64,000 bases of DNA from Clostridiaceae bacterium Marseille-Q4143 (GCA_018228645.1 CP073693.1:2738416-2802415); one strand, 5' to 3'. Positions 44,140 to 54,040 are shown, numbered from the stretch's first letter. The notes: a model not told the origin generated them from the sequence alone. Translations and numbers: made by a program.

Positions 44140-45546
44140 ATGTCGGGAAGACATAAAAAAATCGTCAGAGTAAACAGCAGAAGACCCATCAACATCGATC
44201 AGGTATTCTTCGGCGCGGTAGCTGTCTACCTTTGTATTGTATGCTATATGGGACTTACAACAACCCATGTTTCAGGATATGAAGTAAATACCGGAACACT
44301 GTCAGTCAATCATTCCTATACCGGTTTTGCCATCCGGCAGGAAACGGTCTACCAGACAGAAATTCCCGGATACGTCAGCTATTATGCCAGTGCGGGAGAC
44401 CGTGTATCAGGATCGTCGCTGATTTATACGGTAGATGAAAAAGGTGAAGTGAATCAGTTGATTCAGGAGAATGCGGAAAGCGTGGATCTGACCGATGATA
44501 ATTTTTCCATGATCCGAAATGACATCAGCAGTTATATGAATAATTACAGTAACCTTCAGTTTCAGGATGCCTATAGTTTTAAATCTTCCATGGAAAGTTC
44601 TGTGCTGGAGCTTCTGAATCAGAATATGCTGGACAGCATGGAAGCAGCAGGGGATGATTCCATGTTTACCAAAGTCTATTCCGGAGGAATCGGTATTCTG
44701 GAATACTATACGGATGGTTATGAAGATGTATCGATAGATTCTCTGACGGAAGATATGATTCATAAAGTTTCCTATGAGAAGACAGATCTGAAAAAAGAAC
44801 TGGTGCAGTCCGGCGAAAATATCTATAAGCTTGCCCAGTCTGAAAAATGGAGTCTGATTGTCCCGCTGACAGAAGAAGAAGCAAGCCGTTATCAGGCAGA
44901 CGGAACCAGTTACATGCAGGTGGAATTTCTGCGTGACCATACAACGGCATGGGCTTCTTTCTCCGTCATTCAGGTAGGTGCGACTTCCTGCGCCAGATTG
45001 GACTTTAATAATTCCATGGTTCGGTTTGCGGATCTTCGATATATTGATGTCAAATTCCTTGTAGATGACAAACAGGGATTGAAAATACCGAATACTTCCA
45101 TTGTGGAAAAGGAATTCTATCTGATTCCGAAGGATTATGCGATTGTCAACGAAGAGAATAACAGCAAGAGCTTTCTGAAGGAAGTATACAGTGATGACGG
45201 AACGGCAGGTGCTGACAGTCTGAATATGACAATCTATTACGAAGATGATGATTACTATTATCTGGATCCCATGGAGACAGATTATACGACTGGTGAGCTG
45301 AAACTGACAGCGGGGACCTATCTGCTGAAAGAAGACAGCTCTGATAAATTTGCAGTGGGACAAAAGGGGTCTTTACAGGGCGTTTATAATATTAATAAAG
45401 GGTACACACAGTTCCGCCAGATCAGCATTCTTGCACAAAACGAAGAATACACCTTGGTGGAAGAAGGAACCAGCTACGGTCTGACAGTCTATGACCGCAT
45501 TGTTCTGAATGGTTCTACGGTAAGTGAGGATCAAATCATACAATAA
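44140..45546 (+). CDS. HlyD-family-like membrane-anchored protein
   Basis: 468 residues: short basic N-terminus, one membrane helix (VFFGAVAVYLCIVCYMGL), then an extracellular region with a lipoyl-like start (IPGYVSYYASAGDRVSGSSLIYTVDE), a helical middle of about 90 residues and a beta-rich C-terminal part ending in GLTVYDRIVLNG. Resembles HlyD-type adaptor proteins, but no ABC or RND partner is encoded nearby. It precedes ylmE-sepF, as in other Clostridia, which hints at a role in envelope or division. GGAGGAAG precedes ATG 44140. Confidence 0.8.
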   Translation: MSGRHKKIVRVNSRRPINIDQVFFGAVAVYLCIVCYMGLTTTHVSGYEVNTGTLSVNHSYTGFAIRQETVYQTEIPGYVSYYASAGDRVSGSSLIYTVDEKGEVNQLIQENAESVDLTDDNFSMIRNDISSYMNNYSNLQFQDAYSFKSSMESSVLELLNQNMLDSMEAAGDDSMFTKVYSGGIGILEYYTDGYEDVSIDSLTEDMIHKVSYEKTDLKKELVQSGENIYKLAQSEKWSLIVPLTEEEASRYQADGTSYMQVEFLRDHTTAWASFSVIQVGATSCARLDFNNSMVRFADLRYIDVKFLVDDKQGLKIPNTSIVEKEFYLIPKDYAIVNEENNSKSFLKEVYSDDGTAGADSLNMTIYYEDDDYYYLDPMETDYTTGELKLTAGTYLLKEDSSDKFAVGQKGSLQGVYNINKGYTQFRQISILAQNEEYTLVEEGTSYGLTVYDRIVLNGSTVSEDQIIQ

Positions 45547-45559
45547 GGAGTGAATAAAA

Positions 45560-46252
45560 ATGGTAGCAGAAAATTACAGAATGGTAGATAAAAAGGTACA
45601 GGAAGCATGTGCACGTGCCGGAAGAGACAGAAATGAAGTGACACTGATTGCCGTCAGTAAAACCAAACCGGTAGCGATGATACAGGAAGCCATGGCTGCA
45701 GGTGCGAATGTATTCGGTGAAAACAAGGTACAGGAGCTGTGCGATAAATATGAACTGCTTTCCAAAGATCTTCACTGGCATCTGATAGGGCATCTTCAGA
45801 GAAATAAAGTAAAATATATTATCGGCAAAGTGGATCTGATCCATTCTGTAGATTCTCTTCGTCTGGCTGAGGAGATCAGTAAGGAAGCGGTAAAAAAAGA
45901 AACTGAGGAAAATATTCTGATTGAAGTCAATGTGGCAGAAGAGGAGAGCAAATTCGGAGTTTCTGTTGCCGACACGGAAGAACTTGTCCGTCAGATTGCT
46001 GTTCTCCCCGGAATTCACATTCAAGGTCTTATGACAATTGCACCATATGTAGAAAATCCAGAGCAAAATCGTCCTGTTTTTCGTGCATTAAAGAAATTAG
46101 CTGTTGACATCAAAATGAAAAACATTGATAATGTTCATATGGATGTCCTCTCTATGGGTATGACAGGAGACTATGAAGTTGCTGTTGAAGAGGGAGCTAC
46201 AATGGTACGCGTAGGAACCGGTATCTTTGGTGAGAGAGACTACTCTATATAA
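45560..46252 (+). CDS. ylmE: PLP homeostasis protein YggS/YlmE
   Basis: 230 residues, barrel-only PLP-binding protein. The cofactor Lys lies in LIAVSKTKP, with FGENKVQEL, HWHLIGHLQRNKVK and the phosphate-binding end LSMGMTGDYEVAVEEGATMVRVGTGIFG. Controls free PLP and amino-acid balance. The ylmE-sepF pairing is conserved in Gram-positives. GGAGTG precedes ATG 45560. Confidence 0.95.
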   Translation: MVAENYRMVDKKVQEACARAGRDRNEVTLIAVSKTKPVAMIQEAMAAGANVFGENKVQELCDKYELLSKDLHWHLIGHLQRNKVKYIIGKVDLIHSVDSLRLAEEISKEAVKKETEENILIEVNVAEEESKFGVSVADTEELVRQIAVLPGIHIQGLMTIAPYVENPEQNRPVFRALKKLAVDIKMKNIDNVHMDVLSMGMTGDYEVAVEEGATMVRVGTGIFGERDYSI

Positions 46253-46270
46253 AGGAGATTGAATTCGGAT

Positions 46271-46789
46271 ATGAGTATATTTGATAAGATTATTGACACC
46301 ATGCATCTCGGAAATGAATACGAATATGATGATGACGACGATTTCGATGATGATTACGAGGAGGATCGTCCGAAAAAGGGCGGTATCTTCAAGAAAAAAG
46401 ATAAAGACTATGATTATGACCTTACTGACGATGTGGTAGAAAACGACAAACCGGCAAAACAGAAACCTCAGGCAAGAATCACTCCGATGCGTTCCAGAAA
46501 GAATGGCAACGGTATGGAAGTCTGCGTATTTAAACCGACACAGTTTGATGAATCCAGAGAGATTACGGATACACTGCTTTCAAATTGTACGGTGGTACTG
46601 AACTTTGAAGGACTGGATGTGGAAGTCGCACAGAGAATCATCGATTTCACTTCCGGTTCCTGTTATGCCATCGGAGGAAATCTTCGTAAGGTTTCCAACT
46701 ACATATTTATCGTAACTCCCAAGAATGTAGATCTGGCTGGAGATTTTCAGGAGATCATGGCCGGAGCATTTGATGTTCCGTCTATCTAG
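46271..46789 (+). CDS. sepF: Cell-division protein SepF
   Basis: 172 residues. An N-terminal amphipathic membrane anchor (MSIFDKIIDTM) is followed by a very acidic linker (EYDDDDDFDDDYEED) and a basic stretch. The core SepF domain has VCVFKPTQFDESREITDTLL and VVLNFEGLDVEVAQRIIDF, then GSCYAIGGNLRKVSNYIFIVTP. It tethers FtsZ to the membrane. ATG 46271 gives the expected anchor; TTG 46259 lies one base from AGGAG and is less likely. Confidence 0.93.
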   Translation: MSIFDKIIDTMHLGNEYEYDDDDDFDDDYEEDRPKKGGIFKKKDKDYDYDLTDDVVENDKPAKQKPQARITPMRSRKNGNGMEVCVFKPTQFDESREITDTLLSNCTVVLNFEGLDVEVAQRIIDFTSGSCYAIGGNLRKVSNYIFIVTPKNVDLAGDFQEIMAGAFDVPSI

Positions 46790-46807
46790 TTTAGAAAAAG
46801 AAATCAG

Positions 46808-46842
46808 GGCATCAGATGATTTTACCGTCCGATGCCTTTTTT
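46808..46842 (+). terminator. Rho-independent terminator between sepF and aroB
   Basis: GGCATC (46808-46813) pairs with GATGCC (46831-46836), with an inner GATG/C-G extension after one mismatch, followed by six T. aroB starts only 20 bases further, with no clear promoter in between, so termination may be partial. Confidence 0.7.
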
Positions 46843-46861
46843 GATGAGGAGAGACTTGATT

Positions 46862-47974
46862 ATGGACCAAAAAGATAAGATTCTCGATGTAAAAAAAGAT
46901 GGAAACTACAGCTATTCCATCTGGTTGGAGCCGGATTTTCAAAAACTTCCGGAAGCACTGAAGCAGCTGCATGTCTCTGGGCGGAAACTCTGCATTGTGT
47001 CAGATTCCAATGTAGATACACTATATGGAACACAGCTGAAGGATGTTCTGTCCGGCATCTGTGGGAAGGTGACTTCTTATGTATTTCCGGCAGGGGAAGA
47101 GCATAAAACACTGGATACGGTAAGAAATCTGTATGAACATCTGATTCTGGAAAAATTTGACCGAAAAGACATGCTGGTTGCTTTTGGCGGCGGTGTTGTC
47201 GGTGATCTGACCGGATTCACAGCCGCAACCTATCTGCGGGGAATTGATTTCATTCAGGTTCCAACAACCCTGTTATCTCAGGTAGATTCCAGCATCGGTG
47301 GAAAAACTGGTGTCGATTTTGATGCCTATAAAAATATGGTGGGTGCATTTCATATGCCGCGTCTGGTCTATATGAATCTGAATCTTTTAAGAAGTCTTCC
47401 GGATCGCCAGTTTGCTTCCGGAATGGGAGAGATCATCAAACACGGACTGATTCAGGATCCTGCCTATTACAGCTGGCTGACAGAGCATTATCAGGAAGTC
47501 ATGGACAAACAGTATGAAGCTCTCCTCACCATGGTGGAGGGAAGCTGCCGTATTAAACGTCATGTGGTAGAGGAAGATCCAACGGAACAGGGGATTCGCG
47601 CATGGCTGAATTTCGGACATACGATCGGGCATGCAGTGGAAAAGTTGAAAAACTTCACATTGAGTCATGGAGAATGTGTGGCTATCGGATGTATGGCTGC
47701 AGCTTATCTTTCTGAAAAACGTGGAAAGCTCACGGAATCGGAACTTAAGGATATCCGAAAAGTGCTGAAATCTTATCAGCTTCCAGTCTACACTGAGGGA
47801 TTGGATGCAGAAAAGATCCTGTCAGCGACTAAACATGATAAAAAAATGGATGCCGGAAAGATCAAATTTGTTCTACTCTCCCGTATCGGCGAAGCATATG
47901 TGACCAAAGATGTTACCGATGATGAAATACTTGACGCAGTCCGTTATATTCTGGAGGATGGCAAAGATGAATAA
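46862..47974 (+). CDS. aroB: 3-dehydroquinate synthase
   Basis: 370 residues; second step of the shikimate pathway. NAD-binding segment FGGGVVGDLTGFTAATYLRG, DSSIGGKTGVDF, GEIIKHGLI with zinc-site Glu, and NFGHTIGHAVE with zinc His residues are all present. ATG 46862 follows GAGGAGAG; the ORF extension to 46832 runs through the terminator stem. Its stop overlaps the lspA start, coupling the two. Confidence 0.96.
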   Translation: MDQKDKILDVKKDGNYSYSIWLEPDFQKLPEALKQLHVSGRKLCIVSDSNVDTLYGTQLKDVLSGICGKVTSYVFPAGEEHKTLDTVRNLYEHLILEKFDRKDMLVAFGGGVVGDLTGFTAATYLRGIDFIQVPTTLLSQVDSSIGGKTGVDFDAYKNMVGAFHMPRLVYMNLNLLRSLPDRQFASGMGEIIKHGLIQDPAYYSWLTEHYQEVMDKQYEALLTMVEGSCRIKRHVVEEDPTEQGIRAWLNFGHTIGHAVEKLKNFTLSHGECVAIGCMAAAYLSEKRGKLTESELKDIRKVLKSYQLPVYTEGLDAEKILSATKHDKKMDAGKIKFVLLSRIGEAYVTKDVTDDEILDAVRYILEDGKDE

Positions 47975-48491
47975 TTTTCTCAAAAAGCCGGCCGAAATTG
48001 CCGGGCTTACAGTTCTGCTTGTGATTTTCGACCAGTTTACCAAATATCTGGCAGTCCTCTTTTTAAAAGATCAGGATCCCTTTGTGATTTTGCCGGGTGT
48101 TTTTGAACTGCATTATCTGGAAAACCGCGGTGCGGCATTCGGTATGATGCAGGGACAGCAGACCTTTTTCCTGATCATAGGCATACTGGTCTTTGCAGGG
48201 GTTATTTACCTGTTCCGATATATGTCAGAGGAACCGAAATTCTGGCCCATCCGTCTTATTGCCATTGCCATTTTGGCAGGAGCATGGGGCAATATGCTGG
48301 ATCGCATCCGTCTCGCCTATGTGGTAGACTTTTTCTATTTCAAACTGATTGATTTTCCAATCTTTAATGTGGCAGATATTTACGTGAGCGTTGCAACGGT
48401 GGTTCTCATTCTACTGGTTTTGTTCTACTACAAAGATGAGGATCTGAATCATATTCTGAAAAACAGGAAAAAAAAGGAGTCAAAGTCATGA
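47967..48491 (+). CDS. lspA: Lipoprotein signal peptidase (signal peptidase II)
   Basis: 174 residues, four membrane helices. Aspartyl-protease motifs: DQFTKYLA at the N-terminus, ENRGAAFGM, GNMLDRI, VVDFF and FNVADIYV, containing both catalytic Asp. Cleaves prolipoprotein signal peptides. ATG 47967 is inside the aroB end, with CTGGAGG upstream. A Lys-rich tail (KNRKKKESKS) overlaps rluD. Confidence 0.95.
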   Translation: MNNFLKKPAEIAGLTVLLVIFDQFTKYLAVLFLKDQDPFVILPGVFELHYLENRGAAFGMMQGQQTFFLIIGILVFAGVIYLFRYMSEEPKFWPIRLIAIAILAGAWGNMLDRIRLAYVVDFFYFKLIDFPIFNVADIYVSVATVVLILLVLFYYKDEDLNHILKNRKKKESKS

Positions 48492-49411
48492 GCCTGATTC
48501 ATCTTGATGCAGATGAAAACTGGATGGATGAACGGATTGATAAATTCTTAAGTGCTCAGCTTCCGGAACAGTCCCGGTCCTATCTTCAGAAAATCATCAA
48601 AGAGGGCAGTGTTCTTGTAAATGGCAGTCCTGTAAAAGCAAGTTACCGGATGGATGACCAGGATGAAGTGACCATTGACCTTCCGGAACTAAAAGAGCCT
48701 GAAATTGAAGCAGAAAATATTCCTCTGGATATTCTCTATGAAGACAATGATCTTCTGATGGTCAACAAACCAAAGGGAATGGTGGTGCATCCGTCTGCCG
48801 GACATACGACAGGAACACTGGTGAATGCGGTTATGTATCATTGTAAGGAAGATCTGTCCGGTATTAATGGTGTCATGCGGCCAGGTATCGTACATCGGAT
48901 TGATAAGGATACCACCGGTGTGCTGGTTATCTGCAAGAATGACAAAGCTCATAATTTTGTGGCTGAACAATTGAAAGAGCACTCCATCACCCGGAAATAT
49001 CGGGCCATTGTAAATGGTGTGATCAAAGAAGATGAGGGAACGGTAAATGCCCCCATTGGACGTCATCCGACAGAGCGAAAAAAAATGGCCATCAATGAAA
49101 AGAACGGAAAACATGCGGTGACTCATTACCGGGTACTGGAACGTTTTGCCAATCACACTTATATTGAATGCCAGCTGGAAACCGGACGGACACATCAGAT
49201 TCGTGTACACATGGCGTCTCTGCATCATCCGCTTCTTGGAGATACGGTCTATGGTTCTCAGAAAAATCCTTATCATCTGGAAGGACAGACTCTGCATGCC
49301 ATGGTACTCGGACTGATTCATCCGTCTACCGGCAGCTATCTGGAAGTGACAGCACCGCTCCCTGAGTATTTTCAGAAACTTCTGAAACGTTTTTCTGCTG
49401 GGCAGGAGTAA
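48488..49411 (+). CDS. rluD: RluD-family 23S rRNA pseudouridine synthase
   Basis: 307 residues: N-terminal S4 RNA-binding domain (MDERIDKFLSAQLPEQSRSYLQKII) and RluA-type catalytic core with RPGIVHRIDKDTTG containing the nucleophile Asp, and LETGRTHQIRVHMA. The lspA-rluD order matches Bacillus ylyB. ATG 48488 overlaps the lspA stop by four bases. Confidence 0.93.
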   Translation: MSLIHLDADENWMDERIDKFLSAQLPEQSRSYLQKIIKEGSVLVNGSPVKASYRMDDQDEVTIDLPELKEPEIEAENIPLDILYEDNDLLMVNKPKGMVVHPSAGHTTGTLVNAVMYHCKEDLSGINGVMRPGIVHRIDKDTTGVLVICKNDKAHNFVAEQLKEHSITRKYRAIVNGVIKEDEGTVNAPIGRHPTERKKMAINEKNGKHAVTHYRVLERFANHTYIECQLETGRTHQIRVHMASLHHPLLGDTVYGSQKNPYHLEGQTLHAMVLGLIHPSTGSYLEVTAPLPEYFQKLLKRFSAGQE

Positions 49412-49413
49412 TT

Positions 49414-49442
49414 TTGACATTCGCAATTTTACATGGTATAAT
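49414..49442 (+). promoter_or_regulatory. Strong promoter for ftsK
   Basis: TTGACA at 49414-49419 and TATAAT at 49437-49442 with a 17-base spacer and TGG extended -10: a near-consensus sigma-A promoter. Start point expected near 49449. Confidence 0.85.
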
Positions 49443-49450
49443 TATCTGGT

Positions 49451-49481
49451 AAGGACTGGTCCTTTTGGGCGAGTCCTTTTT
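49451..49481 (+). terminator. Hairpin with T run in the ftsK leader (possible attenuator)
   Basis: AAGGACT (49451-49457) pairs with AGTCCTT (49472-49478), then TTTTT to 49481. It begins almost at the predicted transcript start and ends about 35 bases before the ftsK start, so it could attenuate ftsK or protect the 5' end. Confidence 0.55.
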
Positions 49482-49516
49482 GTGGACTAGATATCAGGAG
49501 GGGACATCAATATCGT

Positions 49517-52108
49517 ATGAGTACGACAAAAAAGAAATCAATCCGGACAGGGACTTCTACCGCCCGGAAAACAAATACATCAGCAAAAAGAAAAACAAAA
49601 ACAAAATCGGAAGTGAAACCGGAGAACAGTATTATGGATGAGATTGCACTTGTTGCGCTGCTTGTAGTCTCTGTATTCCTGTTTGTCAGCAACTTTGGAA
49701 TTGGAGGAGCTGTTGGGGGAGCTGTCAGTGGAGTTCTCTTTGGCCTTTTTGGCCTGTTTGCTTATGCTGCTCCTGTTTTTATGCTGATTCTGGTGCTTTT
49801 TTCACTTGCCAATAAAGACAGTCTGGCAGTAAAAATCAAGATTGCGGGATTTCTCATTGCCAGTATCTCCCTGAGTGCGTTCTGCCATCTGCTGATCATG
49901 TCAAAGATTCCGACGGAAAAGATTGCCGATATTTTTTCCTACTGCAGCCAGAATAAAAGCGGCGGCGGAGTACTTGGAGGCCTGCTTGCCACACTGCTGA
50001 AAAATGCTCTCGGTATCGTTGGAACTTGCCTGGTACTTGCGGGAATTCTTATTATCTGTACGGTTGTAATCACCGGTCGTTCTTTCGTAAAAGCAATGTC
50101 AAACGGCAGCCAGAAAGCCTATGAATCTGCCCGTGATGATATGAAGAAACGACGCGAAATTTCCGAACAGCGGAAGGAAGAACGCAAAGTCCAGCGGCTG
50201 GAGAAACGGGTCAGCGGTGTCGGACAGGATCTTGTAATCCCGAAGGATGCTTCTAACGGTCTTCAGGAAGTGAAAGAGGAACCGGCGATGAAAGAAGCAG
50301 TTCCGGAAAATGCCAGAGTTCCGGCCGAAATTCTGGTCGGTGACGATTTTGATTTTCCGGTACATGACGTGATTCCGCGGAAAACGGAAAAAGAAGAGAA
50401 AGAAGGCAATCCGATCGGCGGAATTACTGAAATTTCGTTCAGCGAAGAGGATCTTATGAAAAATGCGCTGAGCAGACAGGAGCTTCAGGAGGAGAAAGAG
50501 CGTGAAACACAGAGAGCGGCGGATCCTGTTGTTCCGGAGACCACGAAACCTGTTGTCAAGGCACCGGTAGATACAGAACCGGAAAATGCACAGAAAACTA
50601 TTTCAGTGTCAGGAACGGAATATCAGTTTCCTCCTGTCACACTTTTGAAAGAACCAAAGGGTTCCCAGAATCAAAAAGAGGGCAAAGCCGCACTTCAGGA
50701 GACTGCAGAACATCTTCAGCAGATCATGGATGATTTCGGTGTCAACGCCACCGTTACGAATGTCAGTCGCGGACCGGCTGTCACCCGATATGAAGTACAG
50801 CCTGCCCATGGTGTCAAAGTCAGCAAAATTGTTGCTCTGGCGGATGATATCAAGCTGAATCTGGCAGTGTCTGATGTACGTATTGAAGCCCCGATTCCTG
50901 GAAAAGCGGCCGTTGGAATCGAGGTGCCGAATAAAGAGAATTCCATGGTTATGTTCCGTGAACTCATTGAATCCAAAGAATTCCGCAGTGCCAAATCAAA
51001 ACTTGCATTTGCAGTGGGAAAAGATATCGGTGGAAATATCATGATTTCCGATATTTCTAAAATGCCACATCTTCTGATTGCCGGTGCGACCGGTTCCGGT
51101 AAATCCGTCTGCATTAATACGTTGATCATGAGTATTCTGTACAAAGCCCGTCCGGACGAAGTCAAATTGATCATGATCGACCCAAAGGTTGTGGAACTAA
51201 GTGCTTATAATGGAATTCCCCATCTTCTGATTCCAGTTGTAACGGATCCGAAGAAAGCGGCAGGAGCACTGAATTGGGCAGTGAACGAAATGATGGGACG
51301 TTACAACCGTTTTGCGGAAGTCAATGTCCGCAATATTCAGGGGTATAATGAAAAAGTTGATTCCATCGCAGATATTGAAGATGAAAACAAGCCGCAGAAA
51401 ATGCCGCAGATCGTCATTATCGTAGACGAGCTTGCCGATCTGATGATGGTGTCTCCGGGTGAAGTGGAGGATGCCATCTGCCGTCTGGCACAGCTTGCGC
51501 GTGCCGCCGGTATTCATCTGATTATTGCCACACAGAGACCGTCAGTCAATGTCATTACCGGTCTTATTAAGGCAAATATGCCATCCCGTATTGCATTTGC
51601 CGTATCATCCGGCGTTGACTCCAGAACAATTCTCGACATGAATGGAGCAGAGAAACTTCTCGGAAAAGGAGATATGCTTTTCTCACCTTACGGTATTCCC
51701 AAGCCGCTCCGTGTGCAAGGCGCCTTTGTATCCGATGCGGAAGTGGGCGCTGTCGTAGAATTCTTAAGCAGCCAGAAAGCAGAAAACCAGGAAGACAGCC
51801 AGATAATTGCCGAACAGATGCAGCAGATGCAGAATTCCATTGAAAGTGCTGTTTCCGCTGATTCCTCCTCCGCTGGAGGAAATGACAGAGATGTGCTGTT
51901 TATAGAAGCTGGAAAATTTATTATCGAAAAGGATAAGGCTTCCATCGGCATGCTGCAGCGCTGGTTTAAGATCGGTTTTAACCGTGCAGCCAGAATCATG
52001 GATCAGTTGGCAGATGCAGGCGTTGTCGGTGAAGAAGAAGGAACAAAACCGCGAAAAGTACTGATGTCCTTGGAACAGTTTGAACAGTACATTGATGAAT
52101 ACGAATGA
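49517..52108 (+). CDS. ftsK: DNA translocase FtsK/SpoIIIE
   Basis: 863 residues. Basic N-terminus, four membrane helices (~40-190), an acidic and Pro/Glu-rich linker, then alpha-beta motor: [20 protein letters not shown], Walker [11 protein letters not shown], Walker [14 protein letters not shown], and [21 protein letters not shown]. The gamma winged-helix domain is at the C-terminus ([24 protein letters not shown]), which binds orienting DNA motifs. Moves chromosome ends through the septum and, if the host sporulates, into the forespore. GGAGGGG precedes ATG 49517. Confidence 0.95.
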   Translation: MSTTKKKSIRTGTSTARKTNTSAKRKTKTKSEVKPENSIMDEIALVALLVVSVFLFVSNFGIGGAVGGAVSGVLFGLFGLFAYAAPVFMLILVLFSLANKDSLAVKIKIAGFLIASISLSAFCHLLIMSKIPTEKIADIFSYCSQNKSGGGVLGGLLATLLKNALGIVGTCLVLAGILIICTVVITGRSFVKAMSNGSQKAYESARDDMKKRREISEQRKEERKVQRLEKRVSGVGQDLVIPKDASNGLQEVKEEPAMKEAVPENARVPAEILVGDDFDFPVHDVIPRKTEKEEKEGNPIGGITEISFSEEDLMKNALSRQELQEEKERETQRAADPVVPETTKPVVKAPVDTEPENAQKTISVSGTEYQFPPVTLLKEPKGSQNQKEGKAALQETAEHLQQIMDDFGVNATVTNVSRGPAVTRYEVQPAHGVKVSKIVALADDIKLNLAVSDVRIEAPIPGKAAVGIEVPNKENSMVMFRELIESKEFRSAKSKLAFAVGKDIGGNIMISDISKMPHLLIAGATGSGKSVCINTLIMSILYKARPDEVKLIMIDPKVVELSAYNGIPHLLIPVVTDPKKAAGALNWAVNEMMGRYNRFAEVNVRNIQGYNEKVDSIADIEDENKPQKMPQIVIIVDELADLMMVSPGEVEDAICRLAQLARAAGIHLIIATQRPSVNVITGLIKANMPSRIAFAVSSGVDSRTILDMNGAEKLLGKGDMLFSPYGIPKPLRVQGAFVSDAEVGAVVEFLSSQKAENQEDSQIIAEQMQQMQNSIESAVSADSSSAGGNDRDVLFIEAGKFIIEKDKASIGMLQRWFKIGFNRAARIMDQLADAGVVGEEEGTKPRKVLMSLEQFEQYIDEYE

Positions 52109-52131
52109 CAGGAAGGAGTGCATCATTCCAC

Positions 52132-53004
52132 ATGAAATGCCAGAAATGCGGAACTGATATTCCAGAAGGAAAAATTTACTGTGAAAAATGTGGTTCGGCA
52201 ATCCAGATGGTGCCGGATTACAATCCGGTTGACGACATTTCCATAGACACAGACACACCGGATGCGCAGCCCGATATGGAAGCAATTTCGAAACCGGATA
52301 CTGAGGAACAGCCTCAGCCGCGAAAAATCCACTGGAAGCGCTGGGCAGTTGGCACTCTTCTTCTGGTTCTTGGAGGGTATACCACCTACCAGATCGCATA
52401 CCGTTCTTTTGGATCAGTGCAGGAAACAGCAGAAGATGAAATCATTCTTCTTGAAAAGCCAGAATTCAGTACCAGTCCGGGCTGCTATACACATTCCCTT
52501 CAGCTTATCCTGTCTCATACTGACCGGGCAAATGGTGTTATTTACTATACACTGGATGGAAGTACGCCGGATGCTGACAGCAGTGTTTATAATGGACCGA
52601 TCACAATTGAAGAGGGAACCACCGTCGTGCGCGCTGTCTTTATTCGCAACGACGGAGTGCAGAGTGAGGAAGCTGACGGTACTTATAAAGTTATGTTCGA
52701 AACTCCGGATGAGCCTGTGTTCAGTGTACCTGAGGGAACATACAATGGAAGTTTTTATGTCACGATCCGTGCAGGGGCGGAAAGCAACATCTACTATACC
52801 ACCAATGGAGAAGAACCTGATCGGTATGCAACCCGCTATACAGGTCCTATTCAGATCAATCCGGGACTGACTGTATTGCAGGCGGTGGCTGTTGATTATG
52901 AAGACCGGGAGAGCGGTGTGGTAGAAGTGATCTACAGAGTAAATGAATTATCTGAAAATCAGCCGGTATCTATTCCCGCAGATTCTCAGCCAATCACGCC
53001 TTAA
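52132..53004 (+). CDS. Zinc-ribbon membrane protein with two chitobiase C-terminal-like domains
   Basis: About 290 residues. N-terminal zinc ribbon CQKCGTDI / CEKCGSAI, a polar linker, one membrane helix (~69-85; WAVGTLLLVLGGYTTYQI), then two beta-sandwich repeats of the CHB_HEX_C_1 type. Each has the signature IYYTLDGSTPDADSSVYNGPI (first) and IYYTTNGEEPD...YTGPI (second), preceded by a FS-SPG/FSVPEGTY start. The domains lie outside the cell and may bind glycan. ATG 52132 starts the ribbon; ATG 52105 overlaps the ftsK stop and is an alternative. Confidence 0.78.
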   Translation: MKCQKCGTDIPEGKIYCEKCGSAIQMVPDYNPVDDISIDTDTPDAQPDMEAISKPDTEEQPQPRKIHWKRWAVGTLLLVLGGYTTYQIAYRSFGSVQETAEDEIILLEKPEFSTSPGCYTHSLQLILSHTDRANGVIYYTLDGSTPDADSSVYNGPITIEEGTTVVRAVFIRNDGVQSEEADGTYKVMFETPDEPVFSVPEGTYNGSFYVTIRAGAESNIYYTTNGEEPDRYATRYTGPIQINPGLTVLQAVAVDYEDRESGVVEVIYRVNELSENQPVSIPADSQPITP

Positions 53005-53066
53005 TGAATAAACACAGGTGTTACTGCGCGACTGGTAAAAAAATACAGTTGTTTGTGAAATTTTTG

Positions 53067-53095
53067 TTGAAATATGCACGGATTTGCATTATTAT
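53067..53095 (+). promoter_or_regulatory. Predicted promoter for nfnAB
   Basis: TTGAAA at 53067-53072 and TATTAT at 53090-53095, spacer 17; about 60 bases upstream of nfnA. Confidence 0.5.
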
Positions 53096-53155
53096 AAAAT
53101 GTAATGATTTGTAATCTGCAGTGTATATAACACGGCAAGATATAGGAGGCTATGT

Positions 53156-54040
53156 ATGTTCAAGATTTTAGAGGCAGAGCAGCTGTCTGCAAACGTCTAC
53201 AAACAGGTCATTCTCGCTCCGAGAGTGGCAAAGTCTTGCGAGCCGGGTCAGTTCATTATTTTAAGAGTGGACGAGCACGGAGAGCGCATCCCGCTTACTA
53301 TCTGTGACTATGACAGAGAAGCAGGAACAGTTACCATCGTATTCCAGCCCATCGGTGTATCTACTAACAAACTGGTTGCACTGAAAGCAGGCGATTCCAT
53401 CGCAGATTTTGTTGGACCGCTGGGACATCCGTCTGATCTGGTTACCGATGACTTTGAAGAAGTTAAGAAGAAAAAAGTTGTTTTCATTGCTGGTGGAGTA
53501 GGTACTGCTCCGGTATATCCGCAGGCAAAATGGCTTCATGAGCATGGCATTGAGTGCGATATTATTGTTGGTGCAAGAACCAAAGATATCCTGATTATGG
53601 AAGAAGAGATGAGCAAGGTTGGTAACCTGTATCTCTGTACTGATGACGGAAGCTACGGCTTCAAGGGTGTTGGTACTGCTATGCTTGAGAAACTGGTAAG
53701 CGAAGGTCATCACTATGATCTGTGTGTTGCTATCGGACCGATGATCATGATGAAATTTGCATGTCTTACCACCAAGAAGCTTGGTATCCCGACTGTTGTC
53801 AGCATGAACCCGATCATGGTAGACGGAACCGGTATGTGCGGTGCCTGTCGTGTGATGGTTGGAGACGAAGTGAAGTTTGCATGTGTAGACGGACCGGAGT
53901 TCGACGGCCACAAGATCGACTTTGATCAGGCTATGAAGAGAGCAGCAATGTACAAGACCGAAGAGGGAAGACGTTTCCTTGCATTCAAAGAGGGAGCAAC
54001 CCACCACGGCGGCTGCGGAAATTGCGGAGGTGACAAATAA
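53156..54040 (+). CDS. nfnA: NfnA, FAD/[2Fe-2S] subunit of NADH-dependent ferredoxin:NADP+ oxidoreductase
   Basis: 294 residues, dihydroorotate-dehydrogenase electron-transfer (PyrK) type. FAD/NAD-binding domain: GQFIILRVDEHGERIPLTICDYD, then FIAGGVGTAPVYPQAKWLHEHG. The C-terminal Cys set GMCGACRVMVGDEVKFACVDGPEFD holds the [2Fe-2S] cluster. With NfnB it catalyses flavin-based electron bifurcation between NADPH, NAD+ and ferredoxin. GGAGGCT precedes ATG 53156; the stop shares one base with the nfnB start (TAATG). Confidence 0.92.
   Translation: MFKILEAEQLSANVYKQVILAPRVAKSCEPGQFIILRVDEHGERIPLTICDYDREAGTVTIVFQPIGVSTNKLVALKAGDSIADFVGPLGHPSDLVTDDFEEVKKKKVVFIAGGVGTAPVYPQAKWLHEHGIECDIIVGARTKDILIMEEEMSKVGNLYLCTDDGSYGFKGVGTAMLEKLVSEGHHYDLCVAIGPMIMMKFACLTTKKLGIPTVVSMNPIMVDGTGMCGACRVMVGDEVKFACVDGPEFDGHKIDFDQAMKRAAMYKTEEGRRFLAFKEGATHHGGCGNCGGDK

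Noticed and set aside
46832-46861. N-terminal extension of AroB from 46832
   Set aside because: These bases form the 3' arm and T run of the sepF terminator; ATG 46862 has a good ribosome site.
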